From Eubacterium sp. (GTDB lineage: Bacteria; Bacillota_A; Clostridia; Peptostreptococcales; Anaerovoracaceae): 26,034 bases of DNA. How positions within the stretch are numbered: position 1 is the stretch's first letter; each line of letters starts with the position of its first letter. Below are positions 13,325-20,974 of the stretch, piece after piece. Made by a program: the position numbers and the translations under genes. The stretch covers positions 1 to 26,034 of the forward strand of contig JAFOML010000036.1 of NCBI GenBank assembly GCA_017425345.1, written 5' to 3'. Under the pieces are notes generated by a model, which saw only the letters and a list, made by a program, of their open reading frames with translations, did no database searches and was not told where the DNA came from.

Positions 13325-14734
13325 ATGGGCGGATTTTTTGGCGTAGCCTCCAAGAACAGCTGCACGAATGACCTGTTCTTTGGCATTGACTATCATTCAC
13401 ATCTCGGAACCAGGCGCGGAGGAATGGCGGTTTACGGATCAGACGGGTTTCACCGGTCTATCCATAACATCGAGAATTCTCCGTTCAGAACCAAGTTTGA
13501 CTCGGACCTGGATGAATTAGAAGGAAAAATGGGAATCGGATGTATTTCGGATTCAGATCCGCAGCCGCTTCTCATTCGCTCGCACCACGGCAGCTACGCG
13601 CTGACGACAGTTGGAAAGATCAATAACGCGGACGTTTTGTTCCGCCGCGCATACGAGCGTGGAAACACACACTTTATGGAAATGAGCGGAAGCCGGGTCA
13701 ACGATACCGAGCTTATCGCAGTGCTGATCGATATGGCCGGCAATCTCGTAGACGGCATGCGCCTCGTACAGGAATCCGTAGAAGGATCCATGTCGCTGCT
13801 TTTGATGACCCCGGGCGGAATCTACGCGATGCGTGACCGCTGGGGCAGAACACCTGTCATTATCGGCAAGAAGAAAGACGCGTACTGCGCTACTTTTGAG
13901 ACCAGTGCATACATCAATCTCGGCTATGATTTCTGCTATGAGCTGGGGCCCGGAGAGATCGTGCACTTCACGGCAGAAGGCTATGAGGTCATGAGTCCGG
14001 CGAGAAAAGAGATGAGGATCTGTTCCTTCCTCTGGGTCTATTACGGATATCCGACCTCTGCCTATGAGGGGATCAATGTCGAAGAGATGCGCTACAAGTG
14101 CGGACATATGCTGGCGAGAAGAGACCAGTCCAATGCGGATATGGTCGCCGGCGTTCCGGACAGCGGAATCGCGCATGCGATCGGATACTCCAATGAGTCC
14201 GGAATTCCGTACGCAAGACCGTTCATCAAGTATACACCGACTTGGCCCAGATCCTTCATGCCGACGCGTCAGAGCCAGAGAGAGCTGATCGCGCATATGA
14301 AGCTGATCCCTGTCAGACATCTGATTGAAAACAAGTCGCTGCTGCTGATCGACGATTCCATCGTCAGAGGAACGCAGCTCGGACAGACCGTACAGTATCT
14401 TTATGAAAGCGGAGCCAAGGAGGTCCATATCAGACCGGCTTGTCCGCCGCTCATGTACGGCTGTAAATACCTGAACTTCTCCAGATCGCGTTCGGAATAC
14501 GACTACATCACCAGAAGAGTGATCCGTGACAGAGAAGGCGAGGAGAATATGACTCCGGAACTGATCGCAGATTATGCTGATCCGGACAGTCAGAATTATA
14601 AAGAAATGCAGGAGGATATCTGCAAGCGCTTAGACTTTACCAGCCTTGAATTCCAGCGCCTTGATGATCTGGTCGAGGCGACCGGACTGGAAGCCTGCAA
14701 GCTTTGCACCTACTGCTGGAACGGTAAGGAGTGA
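13325..14734 (+). CDS. Amidophosphoribosyltransferase-like protein without glutaminase residues
   Basis: A 469-residue PurF homologue. Canonical PurF makes phosphoribosylamine from PRPP and glutamine. The phosphoribosyl half is intact: the PRPP loop is DDSIVRGT (343-350), and cysteines C233, C380, C458 and C461 match the four 4Fe-4S ligands of Bacillus PurF in spacing. The glutaminase half is not. The mature N-terminal cysteine is replaced (MGGFFGV instead of CGVFGI), the VRYST arginine region reads GCISD (72-76), and the HNGN oxyanion segment reads VGKINN (96-101). It therefore probably uses ammonia, another amine or another role. Similar 'MGGFFG' proteins exist in Clostridia and Bacteroides as I recall. 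The start ATG has GGGAGG nine bases upstream. It is the first gene of a five-gene operon. Confidence 0.9.
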   Translation: MGGFFGVASKNSCTNDLFFGIDYHSHLGTRRGGMAVYGSDGFHRSIHNIENSPFRTKFDSDLDELEGKMGIGCISDSDPQPLLIRSHHGSYALTTVGKINNADVLFRRAYERGNTHFMEMSGSRVNDTELIAVLIDMAGNLVDGMRLVQESVEGSMSLLLMTPGGIYAMRDRWGRTPVIIGKKKDAYCATFETSAYINLGYDFCYELGPGEIVHFTAEGYEVMSPARKEMRICSFLWVYYGYPTSAYEGINVEEMRYKCGHMLARRDQSNADMVAGVPDSGIAHAIGYSNESGIPYARPFIKYTPTWPRSFMPTRQSQRELIAHMKLIPVRHLIENKSLLLIDDSIVRGTQLGQTVQYLYESGAKEVHIRPACPPLMYGCKYLNFSRSRSEYDYITRRVIRDREGEENMTPELIADYADPDSQNYKEMQEDICKRLDFTSLEFQRLDDLVEATGLEACKLCTYCWNGKE

Positions 14735-14738
14735 TAGG

Positions 14739-15701
14739 TTGAAACAGATTTATGTAGAAGATCTTCGGAAAGATGACAGTATCATGGAGTTTTTCATGGT
14801 CAAATCCTGCGGTGTCAAGATGGGATCAAACCGGAAAAACTACCTGGATATCCTGCTCGGGGATAAGACCGGAGAGGTCAATTCCAAGAAGTGGGACGTC
14901 AGCGACGCGGAGATCCCGGCTTTGAATGCGATCAAGGAAGGGGATCTGGTCCGCGTCAAGGCGCTGGTCACAGACTGGCAGAATCAGACGCAGCTCCGCA
15001 TCATGCGGATCCGGCCGGCAACGCCGGAGGACGGGCTTGATATTATGGATTTTGTCAAAGCTGCCCCCGAGCGGCCGGAAGACATGTACGCATATATCTA
15101 TAACGTTGCGGAGAGCATGGAGGATGAAGACCTGAAGAGGCTCTGCCTCCGCGTCCTCACGGATAACCGGGACAAGCTCATGTACTACCCGGCAGCTTCA
15201 CGGAACCATCATGCGGAGTATGCCGGACTGCTGTATCATATGAAGCGGATGCTGATGAACGGACTTGGCGTCTGCAATGTTTACACGGACCTGAACCGGG
15301 ATCTGGTCGCTGCGGGCGTGATCGTTCACGATATGCAGAAGATTGAAGAGATCCTGTCGGATCAGAACGGTGTTTCCCCGGGCTATTCGTTCGAGGGACA
15401 GATGCTGGGGCATATCATCATGGGCGTCAAATACCTGGACCGCCTCACCGAGGAGCTCGGGTTCCCGCGGGAGAAGGCCGTCATGATGGAGCATATGGTG
15501 CTTTCGCACCACTACGAGCCGGAGTTCGGCAGCCCTAAGAAGCCGCTGTTCCCTGAAGCGGAAGTACTGCACTATTTAGACATTCTGGATGCCAGACTGT
15601 TTGATATGTATGATGCGCTGGCGCATACAGAGCCTGGTGATTTTTCCGACCGCGTCTGGACGATGGACAACCGCCGTCTGTTCAAGCCGTCGGAGAAGTG
15701 A
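14739..15701 (+). CDS. yhaM: YhaM-type 3'-5' exoribonuclease (OB fold plus HD domain)
   Basis: A 320-residue protein of the YhaM family, which degrades RNA (and DNA in vitro) from the 3' end in Firmicutes. Residues 1-95 form an OB-fold nucleic acid-binding domain (FFMVKSCGVK, LDILLGDKTGEV). The HD phosphohydrolase domain follows, with YAGLLYHM (161-168), HD at 197-198, SHHYEPEFGSPK (256-267) and a late D near 281-284. The start is TTG at 14739, seven bases after AAGGAG (14726-14731), and only four bases after the upstream stop. Length fits YhaM (about 314). Confidence 0.88.
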   Translation: MKQIYVEDLRKDDSIMEFFMVKSCGVKMGSNRKNYLDILLGDKTGEVNSKKWDVSDAEIPALNAIKEGDLVRVKALVTDWQNQTQLRIMRIRPATPEDGLDIMDFVKAAPERPEDMYAYIYNVAESMEDEDLKRLCLRVLTDNRDKLMYYPAASRNHHAEYAGLLYHMKRMLMNGLGVCNVYTDLNRDLVAAGVIVHDMQKIEEILSDQNGVSPGYSFEGQMLGHIIMGVKYLDRLTEELGFPREKAVMMEHMVLSHHYEPEFGSPKKPLFPEAEVLHYLDILDARLFDMYDALAHTEPGDFSDRVWTMDNRRLFKPSEK

Positions 15702-15719
15702 TTCTGAGGAGATATTAGC

Positions 15720-16988
15720 ATGCTGAAATTTGATAAGGACGTAATCAATGCTTTAAAGAAACTGGAGAGTGCCGGATTTGCGACCTACGCTTCCGGAGAC
15801 TGTGTGATCGAGTATGTCAGCGGCGGAACACCGCTCGACTGGGACCTGCTGACAGAAGCGCCGATGGAGAAGATTCAGGAGATCTTCCCGGAGGGCACCT
15901 GCATCGATCCGGAACGCGGTGTGATCCGCCTGGACTTTACGCATGAGGTGGAGACCGAGGACGGAAGCGAGATCGAAGGCGCGATCTGCGACGTGATCCC
16001 CTATGAGGGAACCATCGAGGACCTACTGGCGAAGCGGGCTTTCACGATCTCCGCTGTGGCAGACAGCCCGGAACGCGGACTTGCAGATCCATATAACGGT
16101 GTTGATGACATCCATAAAAAGCTTCTTCGCAGCATCGGAGACGCGGATGAGGCATTCGCAGCGGATCCGATCCGTATGATGCAGGCGATGCGCTACGTGG
16201 CAGAGCTTGGATTCGACCTGACCAAGAATGTACACGACGCGATCCTGCGCAACTGGCGTAAGCTGCAGAATGTGCCCATCGAGCAGGTCCGCGATGAGCT
16301 GGAGCTGATCATCTGCGGAAAGAGCGCGGGCAAGGCTTTGAACATGATGGCTGACACGGGACTGATGGCAGTCGTCTTCGGAGAAGAGGTCTCCCGCAAG
16401 ATGAGCGCTTCCGAGATGCAGCAGTTCATCGAGGTCACCAAGAATATTGATAAGACGATGCCGGTCCGGCTCCGCCGTCTGGGTCTTCTCTACACGACCC
16501 TGAATCAGAAACGGGGTCTGGAAGCGGTGAAGTATATGCACTTTGATGTGGATACGGAAGCGCACCTGACGTGGGCGCTTACAGAGCTTGTCAAGGTCAC
16601 TTTCCTGGCGAACGGGACGGAGCTGAAGCGGTATATCTATGAGAACGGCTCTGAGAAGTATAATTACCTGCATAATCTGACCAAGGCGCAGCGTATCGTC
16701 TACGACCAGTCGTCGATCAAGATCGAGGCCAGAAATGCGATCATGCGTGAGATCAAGAGGAATCATGAGCCGATCTTCCTGGATGATCTGGTAATTGATG
16801 CGAACGATATCCTGGAAGAGGGTATCACGGATGATCCGGAGAGAGCGGAGCACCTGCTGGAGCAGGTCATCGCCAAGGTGCATATCAACCCGGCGAACAA
16901 TGAGCGGAGCGTCCTGCTGAAGCTTGCCAAGAAGTATAACAAGAGCAAGTTCCGCGCTGCGACGCGCTATGTCAATTGGATGCGATAG
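15720..16988 (+). CDS. CCA-adding enzyme/poly(A) polymerase family protein with altered motifs
   Basis: A 422-residue member of the class II tRNA nucleotidyltransferase/poly(A) polymerase family. The metal-binding DxD is kept (PLDWDLLT, D40 and D42). The fold-specific segments KRAFTISA (105-112) and ADPIRMMQAMRY (148-159) are recognisable. Key positions differ, though. The GGxVRD motif reads SGDCVIE (25-31), RRDFTINA has Asp changed to Ala (A107), and the base-selecting EDxxR has Glu changed to Ala (A148, D149, R152). No HD domain is present. The function may be CCA addition with relaxed motifs, poly(A) addition or something else. ATG 15720 follows GAGGAGA with normal spacing. It lies 18 bases after the exoribonuclease gene. 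Confidence 0.82.
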   Translation: MLKFDKDVINALKKLESAGFATYASGDCVIEYVSGGTPLDWDLLTEAPMEKIQEIFPEGTCIDPERGVIRLDFTHEVETEDGSEIEGAICDVIPYEGTIEDLLAKRAFTISAVADSPERGLADPYNGVDDIHKKLLRSIGDADEAFAADPIRMMQAMRYVAELGFDLTKNVHDAILRNWRKLQNVPIEQVRDELELIICGKSAGKALNMMADTGLMAVVFGEEVSRKMSASEMQQFIEVTKNIDKTMPVRLRRLGLLYTTLNQKRGLEAVKYMHFDVDTEAHLTWALTELVKVTFLANGTELKRYIYENGSEKYNYLHNLTKAQRIVYDQSSIKIEARNAIMREIKRNHEPIFLDDLVIDANDILEEGITDDPERAEHLLEQVIAKVHINPANNERSVLLKLAKKYNKSKFRAATRYVNWMR

Positions 16989-17004
16989 GAGAGTTTCAGA
17001 ATCG

Positions 17005-19218
17005 ATGGAACGCATACAGGGCATTCTGACAGAAATCATATTTTACAATGAGGAAAACGGCTATACGATTGCCGAAATGGAAACCGACGACGAGCTTTTG
17101 ACTGTCGTCGGTGTTTTGCCTGCGTCCGTTTCCGGTACCACCTACGAGCTGAAGGGGGAATTCAAGATCCATCCGAGGTACGGGGAGCAGTTTGCGTTTA
17201 CGGAAGCGACCGAGATCATGCCTTCTTCTTCGGCCGGGATCGAGGCGTTTCTGGCTTCCGGCGTGATCAAAGGCGTCGGCCCTAAAATGGCCGGACTGCT
17301 CGTGCGGACGTTTGGAGACGATACGCTTCGGATCATCGAGGATGAGCCGGACCGCCTGACGGAAGTCTCCGGAATCGGAAAGAAGACGGCGAAGAAGATC
17401 GCGGATTCTTTCAGCGCGCACAGGGAGTTTGCCAGAGTGGCGCTGTTCTTTCAGGAGTTCGGCATCACAGCGTCACAGGCGCTGAAGCTGTACCGGGCTT
17501 ATGGGGCAGGCGCCACGACGCTGATCATGGAGAATCCTTACCGCCTGATCGATGAGGTCCACGGGATCGGATTCCGAAGAGCGGATGAGATCGCCGAAAA
17601 GATCGGCCTCGCGCCGGACAGCTCGTTCCGCATCCAGAGCGGAATCAAGTATCTGCTGCAGTACGCGGTTTCCGACGGGAACACGTATCTGCCCAGAGAA
17701 TTCCTGTGCGAACAGGCTGCGCAGCTGCTCGATCTGACGCGCGCGGAGGTGGACGAGGAGCTCATCACACTGGCATTCGAGGGCTCGCTTCATCTGGATA
17801 ACGTCAAGGGGGAAGAGGTCGTCTATCTGTATGCCTATTATGCCGCAGAGCAGAAGGTCTGTCTGAATGTCACGTCGCTTCGGAATGCGTCTTTGAAGAC
17901 TTTGCTCACGAATATCGACACCAGCATTCAGATGACGGAGAAGGAGACCGGTCTGGTCCTTTCGGACACCCAGAAAGCAGCCGTGAAGCGTTCCGTGACA
18001 AGCGGGATCTCTGTTATCACCGGCGGACCCGGTACCGGAAAAACCACGATCATCAATACGATCATCAATATATTTCGGGAAAGCGATTTCCGGGTCTCCA
18101 TCGCGGCGCCCACGGGACGGGCGGCCAAGCGCATCACGGAGACGAGCGGAACCCCTGCGGTGACGATCCACCGCCTGCTGGAATACTACTATTCTGAGGA
18201 CTCCGGGGACATGCTGTTTGGCAAGACTGAGGAAGATCCTCTGGAAGCGGATGCCGTCATCGTGGATGAGGCCTCCATGATCGATCTGATGCTCGCCAAG
18301 GCTCTGACAGACGCGATCCGCCCGGGCACCCGGCTGATCCTGGTCGGCGACAGTGACCAGCTGCCATCCGTTGGCGCAGGGAATGTGCTCTGTGATCTGA
18401 TCGACTGCGGTATGGTTCCGGTCTCCCGGCTCACGGAGATCTACCGCCAGGCGCAGGAGAGCATGATCATCGTCAACGCGCACCGGATCAATCACGGCGA
18501 GTATCCGCAGTTTACGGGCGGGGATTCGGATTTCTTCTTTATGGAGCGCGGAAACGAACGGGATATGCAGGATCTGATCGTCGAGCTGGTCACGCGGCGG
18601 CTTCCCGCGTACTACGAGGGAATCGACGGCCTTTCGGATATCCAGGTTTTGTCGCCTGCGCGGAAGGGGATCGTCGGCGTTGCGGAGCTGAACGCAAGGC
18701 TGCAGGACGCGTTCAATCCGCCGGATGAGCGGAAAGCGGAGAAGCGGTTCGGTGACCATGTCTTCCGAACCGGGGACAAAGTCATGCAGATCAAAAACAA
18801 CTACCAGCTGGAATGGCGTGTTGCCGGAGAAGCCCAGGGCGGATCCGGGATCTTCAATGGGGATGTCGGATTCATCACCGGGATCGACACGGAGCACGGC
18901 ACGCTGACAGTCCGGTTCGACGAGGATAAATACGTGCAGTACGACAATTCGCAGCTCGAAGAGCTGGAGCTTGCCTATGCGGTCACGGTACACAAGAGCC
19001 AGGGGTCGGAGTTCCCGATCATGGTCATGCCGGTCACGTGGTTTCCGCCGATGCTTGCCACCCGGAATCTGCTCTACACGGCTGTCACGCGCGGCAAGCG
19101 GGTCGTCGTGCTGGTTGGAATGAAAAACCGCCTTGCGGCGATGGTCGATAACGACCGGACGAGTCTAAGGTATTCCGGGCTTGCAGCAAGGCTCAGCAAT
19201 ATGATGGAGTTCATGTGA
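17005..19218 (+). CDS. recD2: RecD2-type ATP-dependent DNA helicase
   Basis: A 737-residue superfamily 1B 5'-3' helicase of the RecD2 type (RecD without RecBC). An N-terminal OB-like region (1-70) is followed by helix-hairpin-helix segments (GVGPKMAG, 90-97; VSGIGKKTAKKI, 121-132). Walker A is GGPGTGKTT (340-348), Walker B is DEAS (421-424), and near the C-terminus AVTVHKSQGSEF (motif V/VI region) and YTAVTR are seen. In other Firmicutes it acts in DNA repair and replication fork maintenance. The longer frame reaching back to 16924 overlaps the upstream gene and is not used. The nearest RBS, AGGAG (16987-16991), is 13 bases away, which is long. The stop overlaps the comFC start. Confidence 0.95.
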   Translation: MERIQGILTEIIFYNEENGYTIAEMETDDELLTVVGVLPASVSGTTYELKGEFKIHPRYGEQFAFTEATEIMPSSSAGIEAFLASGVIKGVGPKMAGLLVRTFGDDTLRIIEDEPDRLTEVSGIGKKTAKKIADSFSAHREFARVALFFQEFGITASQALKLYRAYGAGATTLIMENPYRLIDEVHGIGFRRADEIAEKIGLAPDSSFRIQSGIKYLLQYAVSDGNTYLPREFLCEQAAQLLDLTRAEVDEELITLAFEGSLHLDNVKGEEVVYLYAYYAAEQKVCLNVTSLRNASLKTLLTNIDTSIQMTEKETGLVLSDTQKAAVKRSVTSGISVITGGPGTGKTTIINTIINIFRESDFRVSIAAPTGRAAKRITETSGTPAVTIHRLLEYYYSEDSGDMLFGKTEEDPLEADAVIVDEASMIDLMLAKALTDAIRPGTRLILVGDSDQLPSVGAGNVLCDLIDCGMVPVSRLTEIYRQAQESMIIVNAHRINHGEYPQFTGGDSDFFFMERGNERDMQDLIVELVTRRLPAYYEGIDGLSDIQVLSPARKGIVGVAELNARLQDAFNPPDERKAEKRFGDHVFRTGDKVMQIKNNYQLEWRVAGEAQGGSGIFNGDVGFITGIDTEHGTLTVRFDEDKYVQYDNSQLEELELAYAVTVHKSQGSEFPIMVMPVTWFPPMLATRNLLYTAVTRGKRVVVLVGMKNRLAAMVDNDRTSLRYSGLAARLSNMMEFM

Positions 19219-19880
19219 AGATCAGGAAACTATCAGAATCGATCCTGGATCTCCTCTATCCGCCGTCGCTCTACTGTATCTGCTGCGGCAACGTGATCGA
19301 TGAGACGAGGGTGTACAATCTGTGTGATCATTGCATCCGGCACATCCGCTGGGATCACGATCTTCCGGAGGACCGCGGAGGCGTGGCAATGATGCGCTGC
19401 GCCCAGTACGGAATCTATGAGAGAACTCTGATCTTTTCCCTGAAGTATAACGGAAAAAAGTATATTGCGAAGGATATTGCGAAAATGATGCGGGACCGCC
19501 TGTTGGAGGCCCGCATTTGCTTTGATGTGATCGTTCCGGTTCCGATGTACCGGAAAAAGGAAAAGGCGCGCGGCTTCAACCATGCGGCGCTGATCGGCCG
19601 GTATCTGGCGGAGGAGATGGGGAAGACGATCATTTCAGATGCGCTGCTCCGTACCCGGGAGACGCGGGCGATGCGAGGGCTCTCCCCGGAGGAGCGGGAG
19701 GCGAATATCCGTGGAAGTATGGCCCTTTGCGAAGGAGCTGGCGCGAAGCTTCACGGGAGGCGGGTGATGCTTCTGGATGACTTTTTCACTACCGGCGCGA
19801 CCGCGAAGGAGTGCTGCCGGGCGATCGCGCCGGCGGAGCCTGCTTCCGTGCTGTTCTATGCGTTTGCGGCAAGGTACTAA
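19215..19880 (+). CDS. comFC: ComFC-type phosphoribosyltransferase
   Basis: A 221-residue ComF-family protein with an N-terminal cysteine cluster (C21, C23, C24, then C37 and C40 in CDHC), probably a zinc site. A type I phosphoribosyltransferase fold follows, with VPVPMYRKKEKARGFNHA (107-124) and the PRPP loop DDFFTTGAT (188-196). ComFC in naturally competent bacteria is required for DNA uptake. No ComFA helicase is next to it here, so competence cannot be inferred. The start is GTG at 19215, overlapping the recD2 stop by four bases (GTGA) with GGAG five bases upstream. It is the last gene of the operon. Confidence 0.9.
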   Translation: MKIRKLSESILDLLYPPSLYCICCGNVIDETRVYNLCDHCIRHIRWDHDLPEDRGGVAMMRCAQYGIYERTLIFSLKYNGKKYIAKDIAKMMRDRLLEARICFDVIVPVPMYRKKEKARGFNHAALIGRYLAEEMGKTIISDALLRTRETRAMRGLSPEEREANIRGSMALCEGAGAKLHGRRVMLLDDFFTTGATAKECCRAIAPAEPASVLFYAFAARY

Positions 19881-19908
19881 AAAAGGGGCTGCGATTCCTC
19901 GCAGCCCC
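19879..19908 (-). terminator. Terminator of hpf
   Basis: Perfect 10-bp stem GGGGCTGCGA (19885-19894) / TCGCAGCCCC (19899-19908) with a TTCC loop. On the minus strand a run of six T follows it directly, so it ends hpf transcription. On the plus strand no T-run follows, though the hairpin lies just after the comFC stop. Confidence 0.9.
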
Positions 19909-19921
19909 CCGATCTATCGAA

Positions 19922-20461
19922 TCAGTAGCTGGTCTCCAGCAGACCGTAGTCTCCGTCGTTTCTCTTATATACTACATTGACACTGTCTGTCTCCATGTTC
20001 AGGAATACATAGAAATTGTGGTCGAGCAGTTCCATCTGCAGAATCGCTTCCTCTGTATCCATCGGACGCAGGTCGAACTTCTTGGTCTTGACGACTCTGG
20101 CTTCTGAAGCAGCCTCCTCCTCGGCCGTCTCAAGCTCCGGTACGAACTCGAACTTCAGCGCCTTGTTATCGTTATACCGTTTCTGCAGTTTCCCTTTATA
20201 TTTGCTCATCTGGCGAGACAGCTTGTCAATGACCTTATCAATGCCCTCATGGACTTCCATGGTTACTTCCTCAGAGCGGAATACCGTTCCCTTGGCATTG
20301 ATCGTCGCCTCGATCTTATCCTTCCCCCTCTCCTGGGACAGCACTACATTGGCCGTAATATCATCTGAAAAATACTTACCGAGTTTTTCAAACTTCTTCT
20401 CGATCTTATCCTCAAGTGCAGGATAAACCTTGAAATTCTTGCCTGTAATGTTTACCTTCAT
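19922..20461 (-). CDS. hpf: Ribosome hibernation promoting factor, long form
   Basis: A 179-residue long-form HPF (also called RaiA/YvyD). The N-terminal domain (about 1-100) binds in the decoding region of the 30S subunit and blocks translation. The C-terminal domain (about 122-179, RVVKTKKFDLRPMDTEEAILQMELLDHNFYVFLN) dimerises and joins two ribosomes as 100S particles. Both are complete. ATG 20461 has a perfect AAGGAGG six bases upstream. It has its own promoter and terminator, and a candidate structured RNA lies upstream on the same strand. Confidence 0.96.
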   Translation of the reverse strand: MKVNITGKNFKVYPALEDKIEKKFEKLGKYFSDDITANVVLSQERGKDKIEATINAKGTVFRSEEVTMEVHEGIDKVIDKLSRQMSKYKGKLQKRYNDNKALKFEFVPELETAEEEAASEARVVKTKKFDLRPMDTEEAILQMELLDHNFYVFLNMETDSVNVVYKRNDGDYGLLETSY

Positions 20462-20576
20462 TTATAGCCTCCTTCCGGTTGGCAGCCGCATGGAAGCACC
20501 TCTCTCCGTAATTGCCTGCGGCGGATCACGGAGTATTCAGTACCTTCATGAGCCGCAGCCGTTATTTGATGGTTTT

Positions 20577-20605
20577 ATTATATCACAGGTAAGTTCTTCC
20601 TGCAA
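20577..20605 (-). promoter_or_regulatory. hpf promoter
   Basis: On the minus strand, TTGCAG (20605-20600), 17 bases, TATAAT (20582-20577), with TG one base before the -10 (extended -10). It gives a leader of about 110 bases. Confidence 0.72.
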
Positions 20606-20674
20606 TGTAATCCGAGAGGTATACATGGATCATTTTCGCGCTTCAAAGTGAAAAAGTCCGGAGGTTTCGACACG

Positions 20675-20852
20675 AGAAAACCGCCGTGCAGCTGACCTGG
20701 TCTTTGCCCCCACAATTGCCTTTACCGGGATTTTCCCGAGGACTTACCTCTAGAGCGCGCCATGATCACCGCGGCTTCCTGCTCTGCGGCTTACGTGGAT
20801 CCTTTCGCCCGCGCCTGGCATGGATTTGCAACCACAGACCTGTACGGCGGAT
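20675..20852 (-). ncRNA. Candidate raiA structured RNA upstream of hpf
   Basis: This roughly 175-base stretch on the hpf strand has no frame of interest but strong structure. Its ends pair over 11 positions, with 10 bp and one mismatch: CCGCCGTACAG (20850-20840) with CTGCACGGCGG (20691-20681). The 3' arm is followed by TTTTCTC. Inside is a CGGGA/TCCCG hairpin with an AAA loop (near 20730-20742). A promoter precedes it with a start near 20852. The raiA RNA motif is a known non-coding RNA of about 200 bases found just upstream of raiA/hpf genes in Firmicutes. Position, strand, length and the long closing helix all fit. Assignment by position and shape only; no covariance search was possible. 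Confidence 0.72.
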
Positions 20853-20858
20853 AAGATT

Positions 20859-20887
20859 ATTCTAACAATCCTGCATCAAAAAAGCAA
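20859..20887 (-). promoter_or_regulatory. Promoter of the raiA RNA candidate
   Basis: On the minus strand, TTGCTT (20887-20882), 17 bases, TAGAAT (20864-20859). The predicted start is six to eight bases further on, just before the closing helix of the RNA. Confidence 0.65.
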
Positions 20888-20910
20888 CATGGATCTGCGC
20901 GCATAGCCTC

Positions 20911-20940
20911 TTGAGCGCAGTCCGCACCTTGTGCTATGAT
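20911..20940 (+). promoter_or_regulatory. Promoter of the DUF4317 gene
   Basis: TTGAGC (20911-20916), 18 bases, TATGAT (20935-20940) preceded by TGC (extended -10). It lies back to back with the promoter of the RNA candidate, with 23 bases between the -35 boxes. Confidence 0.7.
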
Positions 20941-20974
20941 AGAACCTGAGCTTCAAAACGGGAGGAGAATACCA

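Noticed and set aside
17473..18993. 506-codon open frame antisense to recD2
   Set aside because: It is opposite a complete helicase gene and has no start signals. It is a shadow frame.
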